DNA of 64,000 bases from the NCBI RefSeq assembly GCF_022374895.2, contig NZ_CP092423.2:372001-436000 (forward strand). Direction: 5' to 3'. Shown piece by piece: positions 1 to 8,357 of this stretch. A program made the position numbers and the translations under genes. The number at the start of each line of letters is the position of its first letter. Positions within the stretch are counted from its first letter, which is position 1. The notes below the pieces were generated by a model, which saw only the letters and a list, made by a program, of their open reading frames with translations, was not told the DNA's origin and ran no database searches. Source of the stretch: Mycobacterium lentiflavum (GTDB lineage: Bacteria; Actinomycetota; Actinomycetes; Mycobacteriales; Mycobacteriaceae).

Positions 1-2
1 CC

Positions 3-1220
3 CCCACCTCCGACTTCGCGTACGACCCCTTCGACGCGGATGTCATGGCAAACCCGTTGCCGTACTATCGAACTCTGCGCGATCACTACCCGGTCTACTA
101 CATGCCGCAATGGGATACCTACGCGCTGTCCCGCTTCGAGGACATCTGGCAGGTTCTCGAAGTCAACGACGGAACCTTCGTGGCGTCGGAAGGGACCCTG
201 CCCCCGGCGACCGTGCTGGCCCAGCACAACAGTGGGCCGGTCGAGGATCCGCCATTGCATCCCTTGCCATTTCACGCCGTGTTCGACACCGATCTGTACG
301 GCGAGATCCGTCGTTCCCACTCGGCACCGCTGCGGCCGCGGTCGGTCGCCGGGCTGGAGGCCAGGATCCGCGAGCTGGCCAACGAGCGCCTCGACCTGCT
401 GTTGCCGCAGGGGTCCTTCGATCTGACCCAGGACTACGGCGGCATCGTGGCCGCCTCGATGGTGTGCGACTTGCTGGGCATATCAACCGAACTCGCGCCG
501 CAGGTGTTGGCTGCGGTCAATGCCGGAAGCCTCGCGGCACCCGGTGAGGGCGTCGACACCGCGCAGGCTCGCCCCAATTACCTCGAATACCTGATCCCCG
601 TGGTGCAGCGGCGCCGGGCCGATCAATCGGGCGCCCCGCTTCCGGTGGTCGACGGACTACTGGGTTACCGGCTACCCGACGGCAGCGCCTTGTCCGACGT
701 CGAAACGGCCACGCAGATGTTGTGCATCTTCATCGGCGGCACCGAAACCGTGCCCAAGATCGTCGCGCACGGGCTGTGGGAGCTCAGCCGGCGGCCCGAC
801 CAGCTTGCTGCCGTGCGTGCCGATCCGGCCAACACCGTGCCGGTGGCCCGTGAGGAGATGCTGCGGTACTGCGCGCCCGCCCAGTGGTTCGCCCGAACGG
901 CGCGGCGGCCCTTCACGATTCACGGTCAGACCATCGAGCCCGGCCAGCGGGTGATCACGCTGCTTGCCTCCGCCAATCGCGACGAGCGCGAGTACCCCGA
1001 CCCCGACGACTTCATCTGGGATCGGCCCATCGCCCGGTCCCTGGTCTTCGGCCGCGGCCAGCACTTCTGCATCGGCTATCACCTGGCCAGGCTGGAAGTG
1101 GCTGTGCTCGTTCAGGAATGGCTGCGCCGGGTGCCCGACTTCGAGATCAAGGGCCAACACGCCACCCGCCTGCCGTCCAGCTTCCAGTGGGGATGGAACC
1201 AGATCCCGGTGGAGGTCTGA
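3..1220 (+). CDS. Cytochrome P450 (5' end outside window)
   Basis: Haem-thiolate monooxygenase that would hydroxylate a small hydrophobic substrate using electrons from a ferredoxin and its reductase, neither of which is encoded nearby. The reading frame is open from the left edge, with coding-like residues (FAYDPFDADVMANPLPYY) ahead of the first ATG at position 45, so the true start lies outside. The I-helix motif GGTET, the K-helix ExxR (EMLR) and the haem loop FGRGQHFCIG are all present. The ligand cysteine codon is at 1068-1070. It is the first visible gene of an operon whose next gene starts one base after its stop. The class is certain; the substrate is not predictable. Confidence 0.95.
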   Translation, partial: PTSDFAYDPFDADVMANPLPYYRTLRDHYPVYYMPQWDTYALSRFEDIWQVLEVNDGTFVASEGTLPPATVLAQHNSGPVEDPPLHPLPFHAVFDTDLYGEIRRSHSAPLRPRSVAGLEARIRELANERLDLLLPQGSFDLTQDYGGIVAASMVCDLLGISTELAPQVLAAVNAGSLAAPGEGVDTAQARPNYLEYLIPVVQRRRADQSGAPLPVVDGLLGYRLPDGSALSDVETATQMLCIFIGGTETVPKIVAHGLWELSRRPDQLAAVRADPANTVPVAREEMLRYCAPAQWFARTARRPFTIHGQTIEPGQRVITLLASANRDEREYPDPDDFIWDRPIARSLVFGRGQHFCIGYHLARLEVAVLVQEWLRRVPDFEIKGQHATRLPSSFQWGWNQIPVEV

Positions 1221-1221
1221 C

Positions 1222-2190
1222 GTGTGGTCCTACCGGATCATCGCCCCGTATGAGTTCGAGCGCACGTCGATCGCCGAGAAGCAGCCGGACGACCTGGCCG
1301 ACGGACAGGTGCTGCTGCGGTTCCTGGCCGCCGGAGTGTGCGGCAGCGACCTCCCGGGTTTCCGGGGTGCCCAGGGCAGACTTGCGGGTGACGACGGACC
1401 GAGCGCGGCCGAGAAGGACGGCTTCCCGATCCACGAAGTGGCCGGTGAGGTGATTGCCAGCCGGCATCCCGAACACCGGATCGGCGATCGCGTGGTGGGC
1501 TGGGCCTCCGGATTCGACGGCTTGATGGAGCGGGTCATCACTGACGGCAACGGCCTTGCGCCGTACGACCCGGGGCTGACCGCGGCGCAGGCCGTCGGGC
1601 TGCAGCCGCTGGCGTGCGTCCTGTATGCCTGCGAGCAATTGCCGGACCTGGCGGACAAGCACGTCGCGATCATCGGCCAGGGCTCGATCGGGCTGCTGTT
1701 CTCCTACGTCGCCAAGGCTGCCGGGGCCCGTCGCGTCACCGGTGTTGACCCCGTCGACCGGCAAAGCCTCGCAACGACATTCGGCGTGGACGAGGTGGTG
1801 CGGGCGACCAGCGACCGCTGGGTCAGCCGGCTGGCGCCGGCCGACCGCGCGGACATCGTCATCGAGGCCGTCGGTCATCAGGTCGCCACCCTGGGCCATG
1901 CCATCGAAGCCGCCGCCCCCGGCGGCACCGTCTTCTACTTCGGCGTCGCCGACGACGAGGCCTACCCGATTAGCATGCGTCTCATGCTGCGCAACAACCT
2001 GACCCTGAAATCCGGTGTGACGCTTGATCGGCGGCGGGTGCTCGAGCTCGCTGGCAAGTTCGCCACCGAACATCCCGAGCTGCTCGGCTGCTATCTCACG
2101 CACACCTTCGGGGTCCAAGACGTGCAGGGTGCATTCGACCTGGCGTGCCGGCCGGTCCCCGAGCGCGTCAAGATCGCGATCGCGCTGTGA
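1222..2190 (+). CDS. Zinc-type medium-chain alcohol dehydrogenase
   Basis: Predicted NAD(P)-dependent dehydrogenase of the medium-chain (MDR) family, 322 residues, likely to oxidise a secondary alcohol such as the P450 product. The GTG start at 1222 follows the P450 stop by one base; a longer frame running back into the P450 gene is an overlap artefact. CGSD (residues 40-43) and HEVAGEV (71-77) are the expected catalytic zinc region. GQGSIG (152-157) is the nucleotide-binding turn. The four-cysteine structural-zinc lobe is missing and the protein is short for the family, so it belongs to a reduced MDR subgroup. The stop overlaps the next start by four bases, implying translational coupling. 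Confidence 0.85.
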   Translation: MWSYRIIAPYEFERTSIAEKQPDDLADGQVLLRFLAAGVCGSDLPGFRGAQGRLAGDDGPSAAEKDGFPIHEVAGEVIASRHPEHRIGDRVVGWASGFDGLMERVITDGNGLAPYDPGLTAAQAVGLQPLACVLYACEQLPDLADKHVAIIGQGSIGLLFSYVAKAAGARRVTGVDPVDRQSLATTFGVDEVVRATSDRWVSRLAPADRADIVIEAVGHQVATLGHAIEAAAPGGTVFYFGVADDEAYPISMRLMLRNNLTLKSGVTLDRRRVLELAGKFATEHPELLGCYLTHTFGVQDVQGAFDLACRPVPERVKIAIAL

Positions 2191-2933
2191 GCATCTTCCA
2201 CGACGCGCCGACCAAGACCGCGCCGATCTGGGGCGGGTGGGTCACCGGCCCGACGCTGATCGGGCCGGAGGAATTCGCCCGAGCCGGATACGACTACGTC
2301 GGGTTCGACGCTCAGCACGGCTATCTCGACGACGCCGACATCGCCGGCATACTGCGGCGCCTCGAGCAGGTACCCATCGCGACCGCGGTGCGGTTGCCCA
2401 ACGCCGATCCCGCCCCGATCGGGCGGGTGGCCGACGCCGGTGCCGACGCCGTGTTGATCGCGATGATCGAGTCGGCCGACCAGGCCGCCGCGGCCGTGGC
2501 GGCCACCCGCTACCCACCGACGGGCGTCCGCAGCTTCGGCCCATTGCGCGCCAGTCTGGGGCTCGACCCCGCCGCCCACGAGGCGAAGGTGAGCGTGTTC
2601 GCAATGATCGAAACCGCTGCGGCGCTAACGAACCTCGCAGACATATGTGCGGTCGACGGGCTGGCCGGCATCTACATCGGCCCGGCCGATCTGGCCATCT
2701 CGATGGGGCACCCCGCGGTCGGATCGACCCGGCAGCCGGAAGTGCTGGACGCGATCGTGCGGATCCACCGGGTCGCGACCGAAGCCGGACTGGTCACCGG
2801 GATTCACGCCAGTGAGGGCAAGACCGGTCACGCCATGGCGGGGCTCGGCTTTCGGATGATCACCCTGGCCGCCGAATCGGCGGCGCTGCGACGTGGGGCG
2901 GTCGAGCATCTACGCGAAGCGACCGGGCAGTGA
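2187..2933 (+). CDS. HpcH/HpaI family class II aldolase
   Basis: Predicted metal-dependent aldolase (248 residues) cleaving a 2-keto-3-deoxy or 4-hydroxy-2-oxo acid to pyruvate plus an aldehyde. The GTG start overlaps the previous stop (GTGA). His44 in FDAQHG is the family's catalytic base. Glu142 (AMIETAAAL) and Asp168 (YIGPADL) fit the two metal ligands. The enolase-superfamily gene at 6569 could supply exactly this kind of substrate, since acid-sugar dehydratases make 2-keto-3-deoxy acids. It could instead act on a citryl-type ester, because citrate-lyase beta-like proteins share the fold, but the short length and QHG motif favour the aldolase group. Confidence 0.85.
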   Translation: MSIFHDAPTKTAPIWGGWVTGPTLIGPEEFARAGYDYVGFDAQHGYLDDADIAGILRRLEQVPIATAVRLPNADPAPIGRVADAGADAVLIAMIESADQAAAAVAATRYPPTGVRSFGPLRASLGLDPAAHEAKVSVFAMIETAAALTNLADICAVDGLAGIYIGPADLAISMGHPAVGSTRQPEVLDAIVRIHRVATEAGLVTGIHASEGKTGHAMAGLGFRMITLAAESAALRRGAVEHLREATGQ

Positions 2934-3337
2934 CCGACGCGCGCACCGCGATTCGCGAACTGATCGCCGCCTACGCACTCGCGCTGGACGCCGGTGACGT
3001 CGAAGCGTGTGTGCAGCTGTTCACCGACGATGCGGAATTCCTGGTCTATGGACGGTCTTTCGCCGGACTCGAAGGGATCGCCAAGATGTTCCAGGATGCA
3101 CCCCGCGGACTGCACCTGACCGGGGTGTCGCGCATCGACGTCGGCCCTGACGAAGCTGATACCGCGACCGCCCGCACCCAGGTCCTGTTCGTCAGGGCCG
3201 GTGACCTGCACCTGCGGCCCGCGCTGTACGACGACCAGCTCGTCCGCCGCGGCGGCCAATGGCGTTTCCGGCAGCGCAGATGCCAATTCGTCACCAGCCA
3301 CGGCCTGTCCGATAGCCCCGAGGTTCCGTCATCATGA
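2930..3337 (+). CDS. SnoaL-like / NTF2-fold protein
   Basis: Small protein of 135 residues with the cone-shaped NTF2/SnoaL fold signature: an N-terminal helix (IRELIAAYALALDAGDVEA), then FTDDAEF and a beta-rich second half. Members include isomerases, cyclases, dehydratases and non-catalytic domains, so the reaction cannot be read from sequence. It overlaps both the upstream aldolase stop and the downstream SDR start by four bases, so it is an integral operon member. It probably isomerises or dehydrates an intermediate of the same pathway; that is inference from position only. Confidence 0.75.
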   Translation: MTDARTAIRELIAAYALALDAGDVEACVQLFTDDAEFLVYGRSFAGLEGIAKMFQDAPRGLHLTGVSRIDVGPDEADTATARTQVLFVRAGDLHLRPALYDDQLVRRGGQWRFRQRRCQFVTSHGLSDSPEVPSS

Positions 3338-4056
3338 GCGTCGCACTCGTCACCGGCGCGGCCGGCGGCCAGGGTTGGGCGATCGCGAAAAGGCTTCGCG
3401 ATAACGGGTATTCCGTAGCGGCCTGCGACCGGCGCGCCGAGGCCGTCGCGGCCGCGGTCGCGGAATTGGGCGACGACGAGGTGATCGCGATCGAACTCGA
3501 CGTGACCAGCGAGCAGCAGTGGGAGACGGCCGTCGCAACGACGGTGGACCGGTTCGGGCGGCTGACCACGCTGGTCAACAATGCGGGGGTGCTGCATCGT
3601 GCCGCGCTGGACGACGAGACCGCCGCGGATTTCGAAAACGCTTGGCGGATAAACTGTCTGGGCGCGTTCCTGGGCATCCGAGCCACACTCGGCCAGCTGC
3701 GGGAGGCCGAACACGCAGCGATTGTGAACATTTGCAGCACCGGAGCCATCCGTCCCTTCCCGGCGCACTGCGCCTACGGTTCGTCGAAGTGGGCGCTTCG
3801 CGGACTGACCCAAACGGCGGCGGCCGAACTCGCGCCGTCCGGTATTCGGGTCAATGCCGTGTTCCCCGGGCCGATCGCAACCTCGATGCTCGATGATGTC
3901 ACGCAGGCCCGGCTGACGGCGACGGCGACGTTCGGGCGGCTGGGGCAGCCCACCGAAATCGCCGCTGCGGTCGCCTTTCTGGTATCGCAGGAGGCGTCGT
4001 TCATCACCGGTTCGGAACTGGTCGTCGATGGCGGGCAATGCCTACAGATTCGATGA
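3334..4056 (+). CDS. Short-chain dehydrogenase/reductase
   Basis: Classical SDR of 240 residues, the family's usual length. TGAAGGQG (residues 7-14) binds the dinucleotide, NNAG is at 82-85, and the catalytic set is Ser135, Tyr148 and Lys152 (YGSSK). The end GSELVVDGGQ is typical of FabG-like members. It would interconvert a hydroxyl and a keto group on a pathway intermediate. The start overlaps the preceding stop as ATGA. Together with the MDR enzyme it gives the operon two independent dehydrogenases, so at least two alcohol oxidations or reductions are likely. Confidence 0.9.
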   Translation: MSVALVTGAAGGQGWAIAKRLRDNGYSVAACDRRAEAVAAAVAELGDDEVIAIELDVTSEQQWETAVATTVDRFGRLTTLVNNAGVLHRAALDDETAADFENAWRINCLGAFLGIRATLGQLREAEHAAIVNICSTGAIRPFPAHCAYGSSKWALRGLTQTAAAELAPSGIRVNAVFPGPIATSMLDDVTQARLTATATFGRLGQPTEIAAAVAFLVSQEASFITGSELVVDGGQCLQIR

Positions 4057-4063
4057 GGACGAC

Positions 4064-5572
4064 ATGAAAACGGATTTGTCGGTCGGCATCATCGGTGCCG
4101 GGCCGGGCGGGCTGGCATTAGGAATACTGTTGGCGCGTGCGGGATTCCACGATTTCACCATCTTCGATCGCGAAGACGACGTCGGCGGCACCTGGCGGAT
4201 CAACACCTATCCGGGCCTGGCCTGTGACGTCAAGTCGCACCTGTATTCGTTCTCCTTCGACCTGAACCCGCATTGGTCGCGGCTATGGTCCGGCCAGCCC
4301 GAGATCCTCGCCTATTTCGAACGCTGTGCCGACAAATACCGGCTGCGCCCGCACCTGAAGCTGCGTACCGAAATTCATTCGGCGACTTGGGAAGAAGATG
4401 CCCAGCAATGGTGCCTCACTACCAGTAGCGGCGACGAACACCGCTTCGACGTCGTGGTCTCGGCCGTCGGTCTGTTCACCCGGCCCCTTTTTCCCGAGCT
4501 CGTCGAGCAGGAGCCGTTCACCGGAACCGTGATGCACTCGTCGCAATGGGACCATTCGGTAGACCTCGAGGGCGCGCGGGTAGCGGTGCTGGGCACCGGG
4601 TCGACGGCGTCGCAGCTGTTGCCCGAACTCGCAAAGGTGGCCGGCCAGGTGTATTCGGTGCAGCGCTCGCCGACCTGGATTCTGCCCAAGCCGGATCGGC
4701 ACTACACCCGACGGGAGCGTTGGGTCTTCGCTCATCTGCCGTTCGCCAAAAAGCTGTACCGGACCCGGCTGTGGCTACGGAGCGAATCCAACATCTCGGT
4801 GATCGAGCACGGCAGCGAAAAGACGCAGGACTTCACCGCGATCGCCCTTGACCTGCTTGAAAAGACGGTTGCCGACCAGGAACTGCGGCAGCGACTGACT
4901 CCCGATCACCCGATGGGCTGTAAGCGGCTGGTGTTCTCCTCGGACTACCTGCCGACGCTGACCCGGCCCAATGTCGAGGTGGTGTCCAGTCCGGCCCGCT
5001 ACCTCAAGGCCCGATCCTTCGTCACCGAAGACGGCACCGAACGCGACGTCGATGTCGTGGTGTGCGCCACCGGCTACGCCGCCGCCGACTATCTCGGTCA
5101 GCTGGATGTCCGCGGCGAAGGCGGCACCACACTGCGCGAGGTCTGGAGTGATGGGGCGCATGCGTATCTCGGCATGGCCGTCCCCGGATTCCCGAACTTC
5201 TTCATGCTCTACGGGCCCAACACGAATGTCGGTTCCAACAGCGTGATCTTCATGCTGGAAGCTCAGGCCCGCTACATCGTGCGGGCGTTGAAGTACATGC
5301 GGCGCAGGGGCAAGACGTACGTGGCGGTGCGGCCGTCGGCGCTGGCGCGGTTCATCGCCAAGATCGACCAGTGGATGGTCGGCACCGTGTGGACGACCCA
5401 GTGCAGCAACTACTTTCGGGCACCGAACGGGCGAGTGGTGACGCAGTGGCCGCGCAGCGCACGCAGCTTCTGGGAAATGACACGCAGGTTCACACCCGGT
5501 GACTTCATGTTCTCCAGCCACCCACGCAGACCCGTGCCCGCCGGACGTGTGGCCCTGCGGGAAGAACGATGA
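4064..5572 (+). CDS. Baeyer-Villiger-type flavin monooxygenase
   Basis: FAD- and NADPH-dependent monooxygenase, 502 residues. GAGPGG (11-16) binds FAD, GGTW (41-44) follows, and FTGTVMHSSQWD (152-163) matches the FxGxxxHxxxW Baeyer-Villiger fingerprint. A second nucleotide-binding turn, GTGSTAS, lies at 177-183. The likely reaction inserts oxygen beside a ketone to give an ester or lactone, which the following hydrolase could open. ATG at 4064 is preferred over one at 4028 inside the SDR gene because GAGGA lies seven bases upstream. Family members also include N- or S-oxygenating enzymes such as EthA, so the substrate class is inferred. Confidence 0.88.
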   Translation: MKTDLSVGIIGAGPGGLALGILLARAGFHDFTIFDREDDVGGTWRINTYPGLACDVKSHLYSFSFDLNPHWSRLWSGQPEILAYFERCADKYRLRPHLKLRTEIHSATWEEDAQQWCLTTSSGDEHRFDVVVSAVGLFTRPLFPELVEQEPFTGTVMHSSQWDHSVDLEGARVAVLGTGSTASQLLPELAKVAGQVYSVQRSPTWILPKPDRHYTRRERWVFAHLPFAKKLYRTRLWLRSESNISVIEHGSEKTQDFTAIALDLLEKTVADQELRQRLTPDHPMGCKRLVFSSDYLPTLTRPNVEVVSSPARYLKARSFVTEDGTERDVDVVVCATGYAAADYLGQLDVRGEGGTTLREVWSDGAHAYLGMAVPGFPNFFMLYGPNTNVGSNSVIFMLEAQARYIVRALKYMRRRGKTYVAVRPSALARFIAKIDQWMVGTVWTTQCSNYFRAPNGRVVTQWPRSARSFWEMTRRFTPGDFMFSSHPRRPVPAGRVALREER

Positions 5573-6492
5573 CGGAGTTGGATGGCGCGAAACGTCTGCA
5601 CCCCGTGCTGCGCGCGGTCGCGAACACCCGAACGGTGTTCTTCCCGGAGGCAATTCAGTTGATGCGCGGACCGTTCGACCAGCGCCGCCGCGACGCCGCG
5701 GCGATCACCGAGTTGCCGGGTGTGCAGATCACCAGCGACACCGTCGGCAACGTGCCGGTCCGCATCTATCGCGGTGGGCCGTCACCGGCACCGGTCGTCG
5801 TCTATTGCCACGCGGGCGGATTCGCGCTGGGCAACCTCGACACCGATCACCGGCAGTGCGCCGAACTCGCCCGTCGCGGCCGCTGCACGGTGGTGTCGGT
5901 CGACTACCGGCTGGCCCCGGAGCACCCCTACCCGGCCGCGCTCGACGACGCGATCGCGGTGCTCAAGTGGGTAGTCGGCAACGCGGCGGAACTGGATGTC
6001 GACATCGCCCGGCTGGCCATCGCGGGCAGCAGCGCCGGGGCGACCCTGGCCGCATCCATGGTGCATCGTTGCGCCGATGGATCGTTGCCGCCCGTCGTGT
6101 TCCAGCTGTTGCACCAGCCGGTGCTCGACGACCGCGCTACCGCGTCGAAAGCGGAGTTTCGCACCAGCCCGGCGTTCGACAGCGAGGCGGCCGAACTGAT
6201 GTGGCGCTACTACCTGGCCGGCCGGCCCGCATCGCCGGATGCCGTCCCAGCGCGACGATACGAATTACACTCGTTACCACCAACTTTGATCACCTGCGCA
6301 GAGATCGACCCGTTTCGCGACGAAGCGATCGACTACGCGCTGCGACTCCTGCGTGCCGGGGTGTCCACCGAATTGCACGTGTTCGCGCGCACCTGCCACG
6401 GCTTCGATTCGCTGCTGCCCGACTGGTCGGAGTCCGAGCGGCTGTTCACGCTGCAGGGTCAGGCGCTGCAGCGCGCCTGGTACGAGAGCTGA
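5569..6492 (+). CDS. HSL-type alpha/beta hydrolase (esterase/lactonase)
   Basis: Carboxylester hydrolase of the hormone-sensitive-lipase family, 307 residues. The oxyanion motif is HAGG (81-84, a variant of HGGG). The nucleophile is Ser155 in GSSAG, and Asp247 (EIDPFRDE) and His277 (CHGFD) complete the triad. The strand DYRLAPEHPYPAALDD is typical of the family. Its ATG overlaps the monooxygenase stop, so lactone or ester formation and hydrolysis are translationally coupled. No signal peptide is visible, so it is cytoplasmic. Mycobacterial Lip-family esterases look alike, so the exact substrate cannot be assigned. Confidence 0.9.
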   Translation: MTELDGAKRLHPVLRAVANTRTVFFPEAIQLMRGPFDQRRRDAAAITELPGVQITSDTVGNVPVRIYRGGPSPAPVVVYCHAGGFALGNLDTDHRQCAELARRGRCTVVSVDYRLAPEHPYPAALDDAIAVLKWVVGNAAELDVDIARLAIAGSSAGATLAASMVHRCADGSLPPVVFQLLHQPVLDDRATASKAEFRTSPAFDSEAAELMWRYYLAGRPASPDAVPARRYELHSLPPTLITCAEIDPFRDEAIDYALRLLRAGVSTELHVFARTCHGFDSLLPDWSESERLFTLQGQALQRAWYES

Positions 6493-6568
6493 GCGCCCGG
6501 CTTGAGAAGCCGGCACAGGACCTTTGCCCCTACCGGTACGCGTGGCGGGTCGCGAACAATCACCCGTT

Positions 6569-7762
6569 ATGAGGATCACCGGCTTGGAGGTCGTGCCTTT
6601 CGAGACCTTTGTCGACCGAATCTCGTTCGGCCAGTTGACTACCGATTACCGTGTGGTGCAGACCCTGACGAAGGTACTCACCGACGAGGGCGTCGAGGGC
6701 TACTACTTCGGGGGTCATTTCCATGGCGACCAGGATGGGCTGTTGTCCGGAGACCGGGCGCTGATAACTCAATTTCTGAGTCCCCTGCTCGCCGGTCAGG
6801 ATCCCTTCGACCGGGCGGAGATCTGGCGGCAACTCTGGGCCGCGAAGCTGCCGGAAAACGTTTGCAGCGTCATCGATCTGGCCCTTTGGGATTTGGCGGG
6901 TCGAGCTACCGGGCTGCCCGCGCGCAAGCTGCTGGGCGGCGCTCGCGACCGCGTCAAGGCGTATGCGAGCAGTTTCAACAATCTGGGCAGTCCTGACGAG
7001 TACGCGGCGCACGCCACCGATTGCCAGCGTCAGGGGTACCGTGCCTACAAAATCCACCCGTACCACTATTGGAATCCCGCGACCCGCCAACCCGCACTGC
7101 CGCGGCCGTCCTATGTGGACTGGGATCTGCAGGTGTGCCGCGAGGTTCGGGCGGCGGTCGGAGACGAGATGGTGCTCATGTTCGACCCGTGGGGCACCTA
7201 CCAGACATACGAAGACGCCCTGCTGGTCGGCCGCGAACTGGAACGGCTGGGATTCTATTGGTATGAGCACCCGATGCCCGAGTACCGGGTCGAGTCATAT
7301 GTGAAACTCGCCGACGCACTTGATATCCCGATCTGCTCACCCGAGATCGCCGAGGGCGGTGTCTATACCCGAGCGGACTGGATCTTGCGCGGTGCGTCCG
7401 ACATCACTCGCATCGACGTCTTGCGCGGAGGCATTACCGGGGTGATGAAATTGGTCGGAATGGCCGAGGCCGTCGGGATGCGCTGTGAGCTACACATGAG
7501 CGGCTTCGGGAACCTGCAAGTCCTGGGTGCTACGAGCGACGACGTGTGCGAATACTACGAGCGAGGCCTGCTCGGGCCCGGGGTCCGCTACGACAGCGCG
7601 CCGCCCTACCTCGAAGCGGCGTGCGACCCGTTGTGCACGGACGGATTCGTCGACCTACCGTCGGCGCCCGGGCTCGGTTACCAGATCCGTTGGGATTACC
7701 TCGAAAATCACCGCCTTGCCGACGTCGCGGCCGAACCCGTCGCACCCCTGCACCCGAGGTAG
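6569..7762 (+). CDS. Mandelate racemase/muconate lactonizing (enolase superfamily) enzyme
   Basis: Enolase-superfamily enzyme of 397 residues that abstracts a proton alpha to a carboxylate, typically dehydrating sugar acids. Metal ligands fit Asp206 (FDPWG), Glu233 (WYEHPMPE) and Glu259 (SPEIAEGG). Asp283 and His309 (ELHMSGFGN) form the base dyad seen in mandelate racemase. The usual KxK of that subgroup reads Lys161-Ile-His163 here, so one base is replaced. ATG at 6569 gives the normal N-terminus (MRITGLEVVPF). The gene sits 76 bases after the esterase, the longest spacing in the operon. Pairing with the HpcH aldolase suggests a dehydratase-aldolase sequence. Confidence 0.88.
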   Translation: MRITGLEVVPFETFVDRISFGQLTTDYRVVQTLTKVLTDEGVEGYYFGGHFHGDQDGLLSGDRALITQFLSPLLAGQDPFDRAEIWRQLWAAKLPENVCSVIDLALWDLAGRATGLPARKLLGGARDRVKAYASSFNNLGSPDEYAAHATDCQRQGYRAYKIHPYHYWNPATRQPALPRPSYVDWDLQVCREVRAAVGDEMVLMFDPWGTYQTYEDALLVGRELERLGFYWYEHPMPEYRVESYVKLADALDIPICSPEIAEGGVYTRADWILRGASDITRIDVLRGGITGVMKLVGMAEAVGMRCELHMSGFGNLQVLGATSDDVCEYYERGLLGPGVRYDSAPPYLEAACDPLCTDGFVDLPSAPGLGYQIRWDYLENHRLADVAAEPVAPLHPR

Positions 7763-7840
7763 CCGGCGCAGGTCGCGGAGCGGCCGAACCAATCCGATTC
7801 GGCACCGCCTGCCGGGCGTGAAACATGTTGGAATACCAGC

Positions 7841-8305
7841 ATGGCTATCATTCCGCCGGCACCGGAGCGTCTCACCAGCAGCGACTTCCCGGTGCTGTGG
7901 CCGGTGGGCACCCGGTGGGCCGACAACGACATGTTCGGTCACCTCAACAATGCGGTCTATTACCAATTGTTCGACACCGCGATCAATGCCTGGATCACGA
8001 TCGGCACCGGACTTGACCCGACCACGATGCCGGCATTGGGCGTGGTCGCCGAGTCGGGCTGCCGCTACTTCTCCGAACTGCAATTCCCGCAGAGTCTGGA
8101 CGTGGGTCTCGCCGTCACACGGCTGGGCCGAAGCAGCGTCACCTACCGGCTCGGCGTGTTCGGTGCAAGAGAGGGTGAACAGCCGCGGCCGGTGACCGCG
8201 CTCGGGCATTGGGTGCACGTTTACGTCGACCGCACCAGCCGCAAATCCATTCCGATTCCCGACCCCGTCCGGACGCTGCTGTCGACGGCCTGCGTCGAGG
8301 CTTAA
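7841..8305 (+). CDS. Hotdog-fold acyl-CoA thioesterase (Rv0163-like)
   Basis: Protein of 154 residues with the 4-hydroxybenzoyl-CoA thioesterase signature RWADNDMFGHLNNAVYY (residues 25-41). The acidic residue and GHxNN region form the active site. It would hydrolyse an acyl-CoA thioester in the cytoplasm. Position just upstream of the TB18.5/mce1R pair matches Rv0163 of M. tuberculosis, so this begins the conserved backbone rather than belonging to the catabolic operon 77 bases upstream. The N-terminus, with ATG at 7841, lacks a strong ribosome-binding site, so the start is less certain than the family. Confidence 0.85.
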   Translation: MAIIPPAPERLTSSDFPVLWPVGTRWADNDMFGHLNNAVYYQLFDTAINAWITIGTGLDPTTMPALGVVAESGCRYFSELQFPQSLDVGLAVTRLGRSSVTYRLGVFGAREGEQPRPVTALGHWVHVYVDRTSRKSIPIPDPVRTLLSTACVEA

Positions 8306-8345
8306 CCCAGATCGCGCCAGGCGCTAGGACTTTCGCGTGCCCGGC

Positions 8346-8351
8346 TATGCT
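8346..8351 (+). promoter_or_regulatory. -10 element TATGCT, leaderless promoter of TB18.5
   Basis: TATGCT fits the mycobacterial TANNNT -10 consensus and ends six bases before the ATG at 8358, the spacing expected when the transcript begins at the A of the start codon. No ribosome-binding site precedes that ATG, which agrees with a leaderless mRNA. Confidence 0.5.
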
Positions 8352-8357
8352 TCGGCA

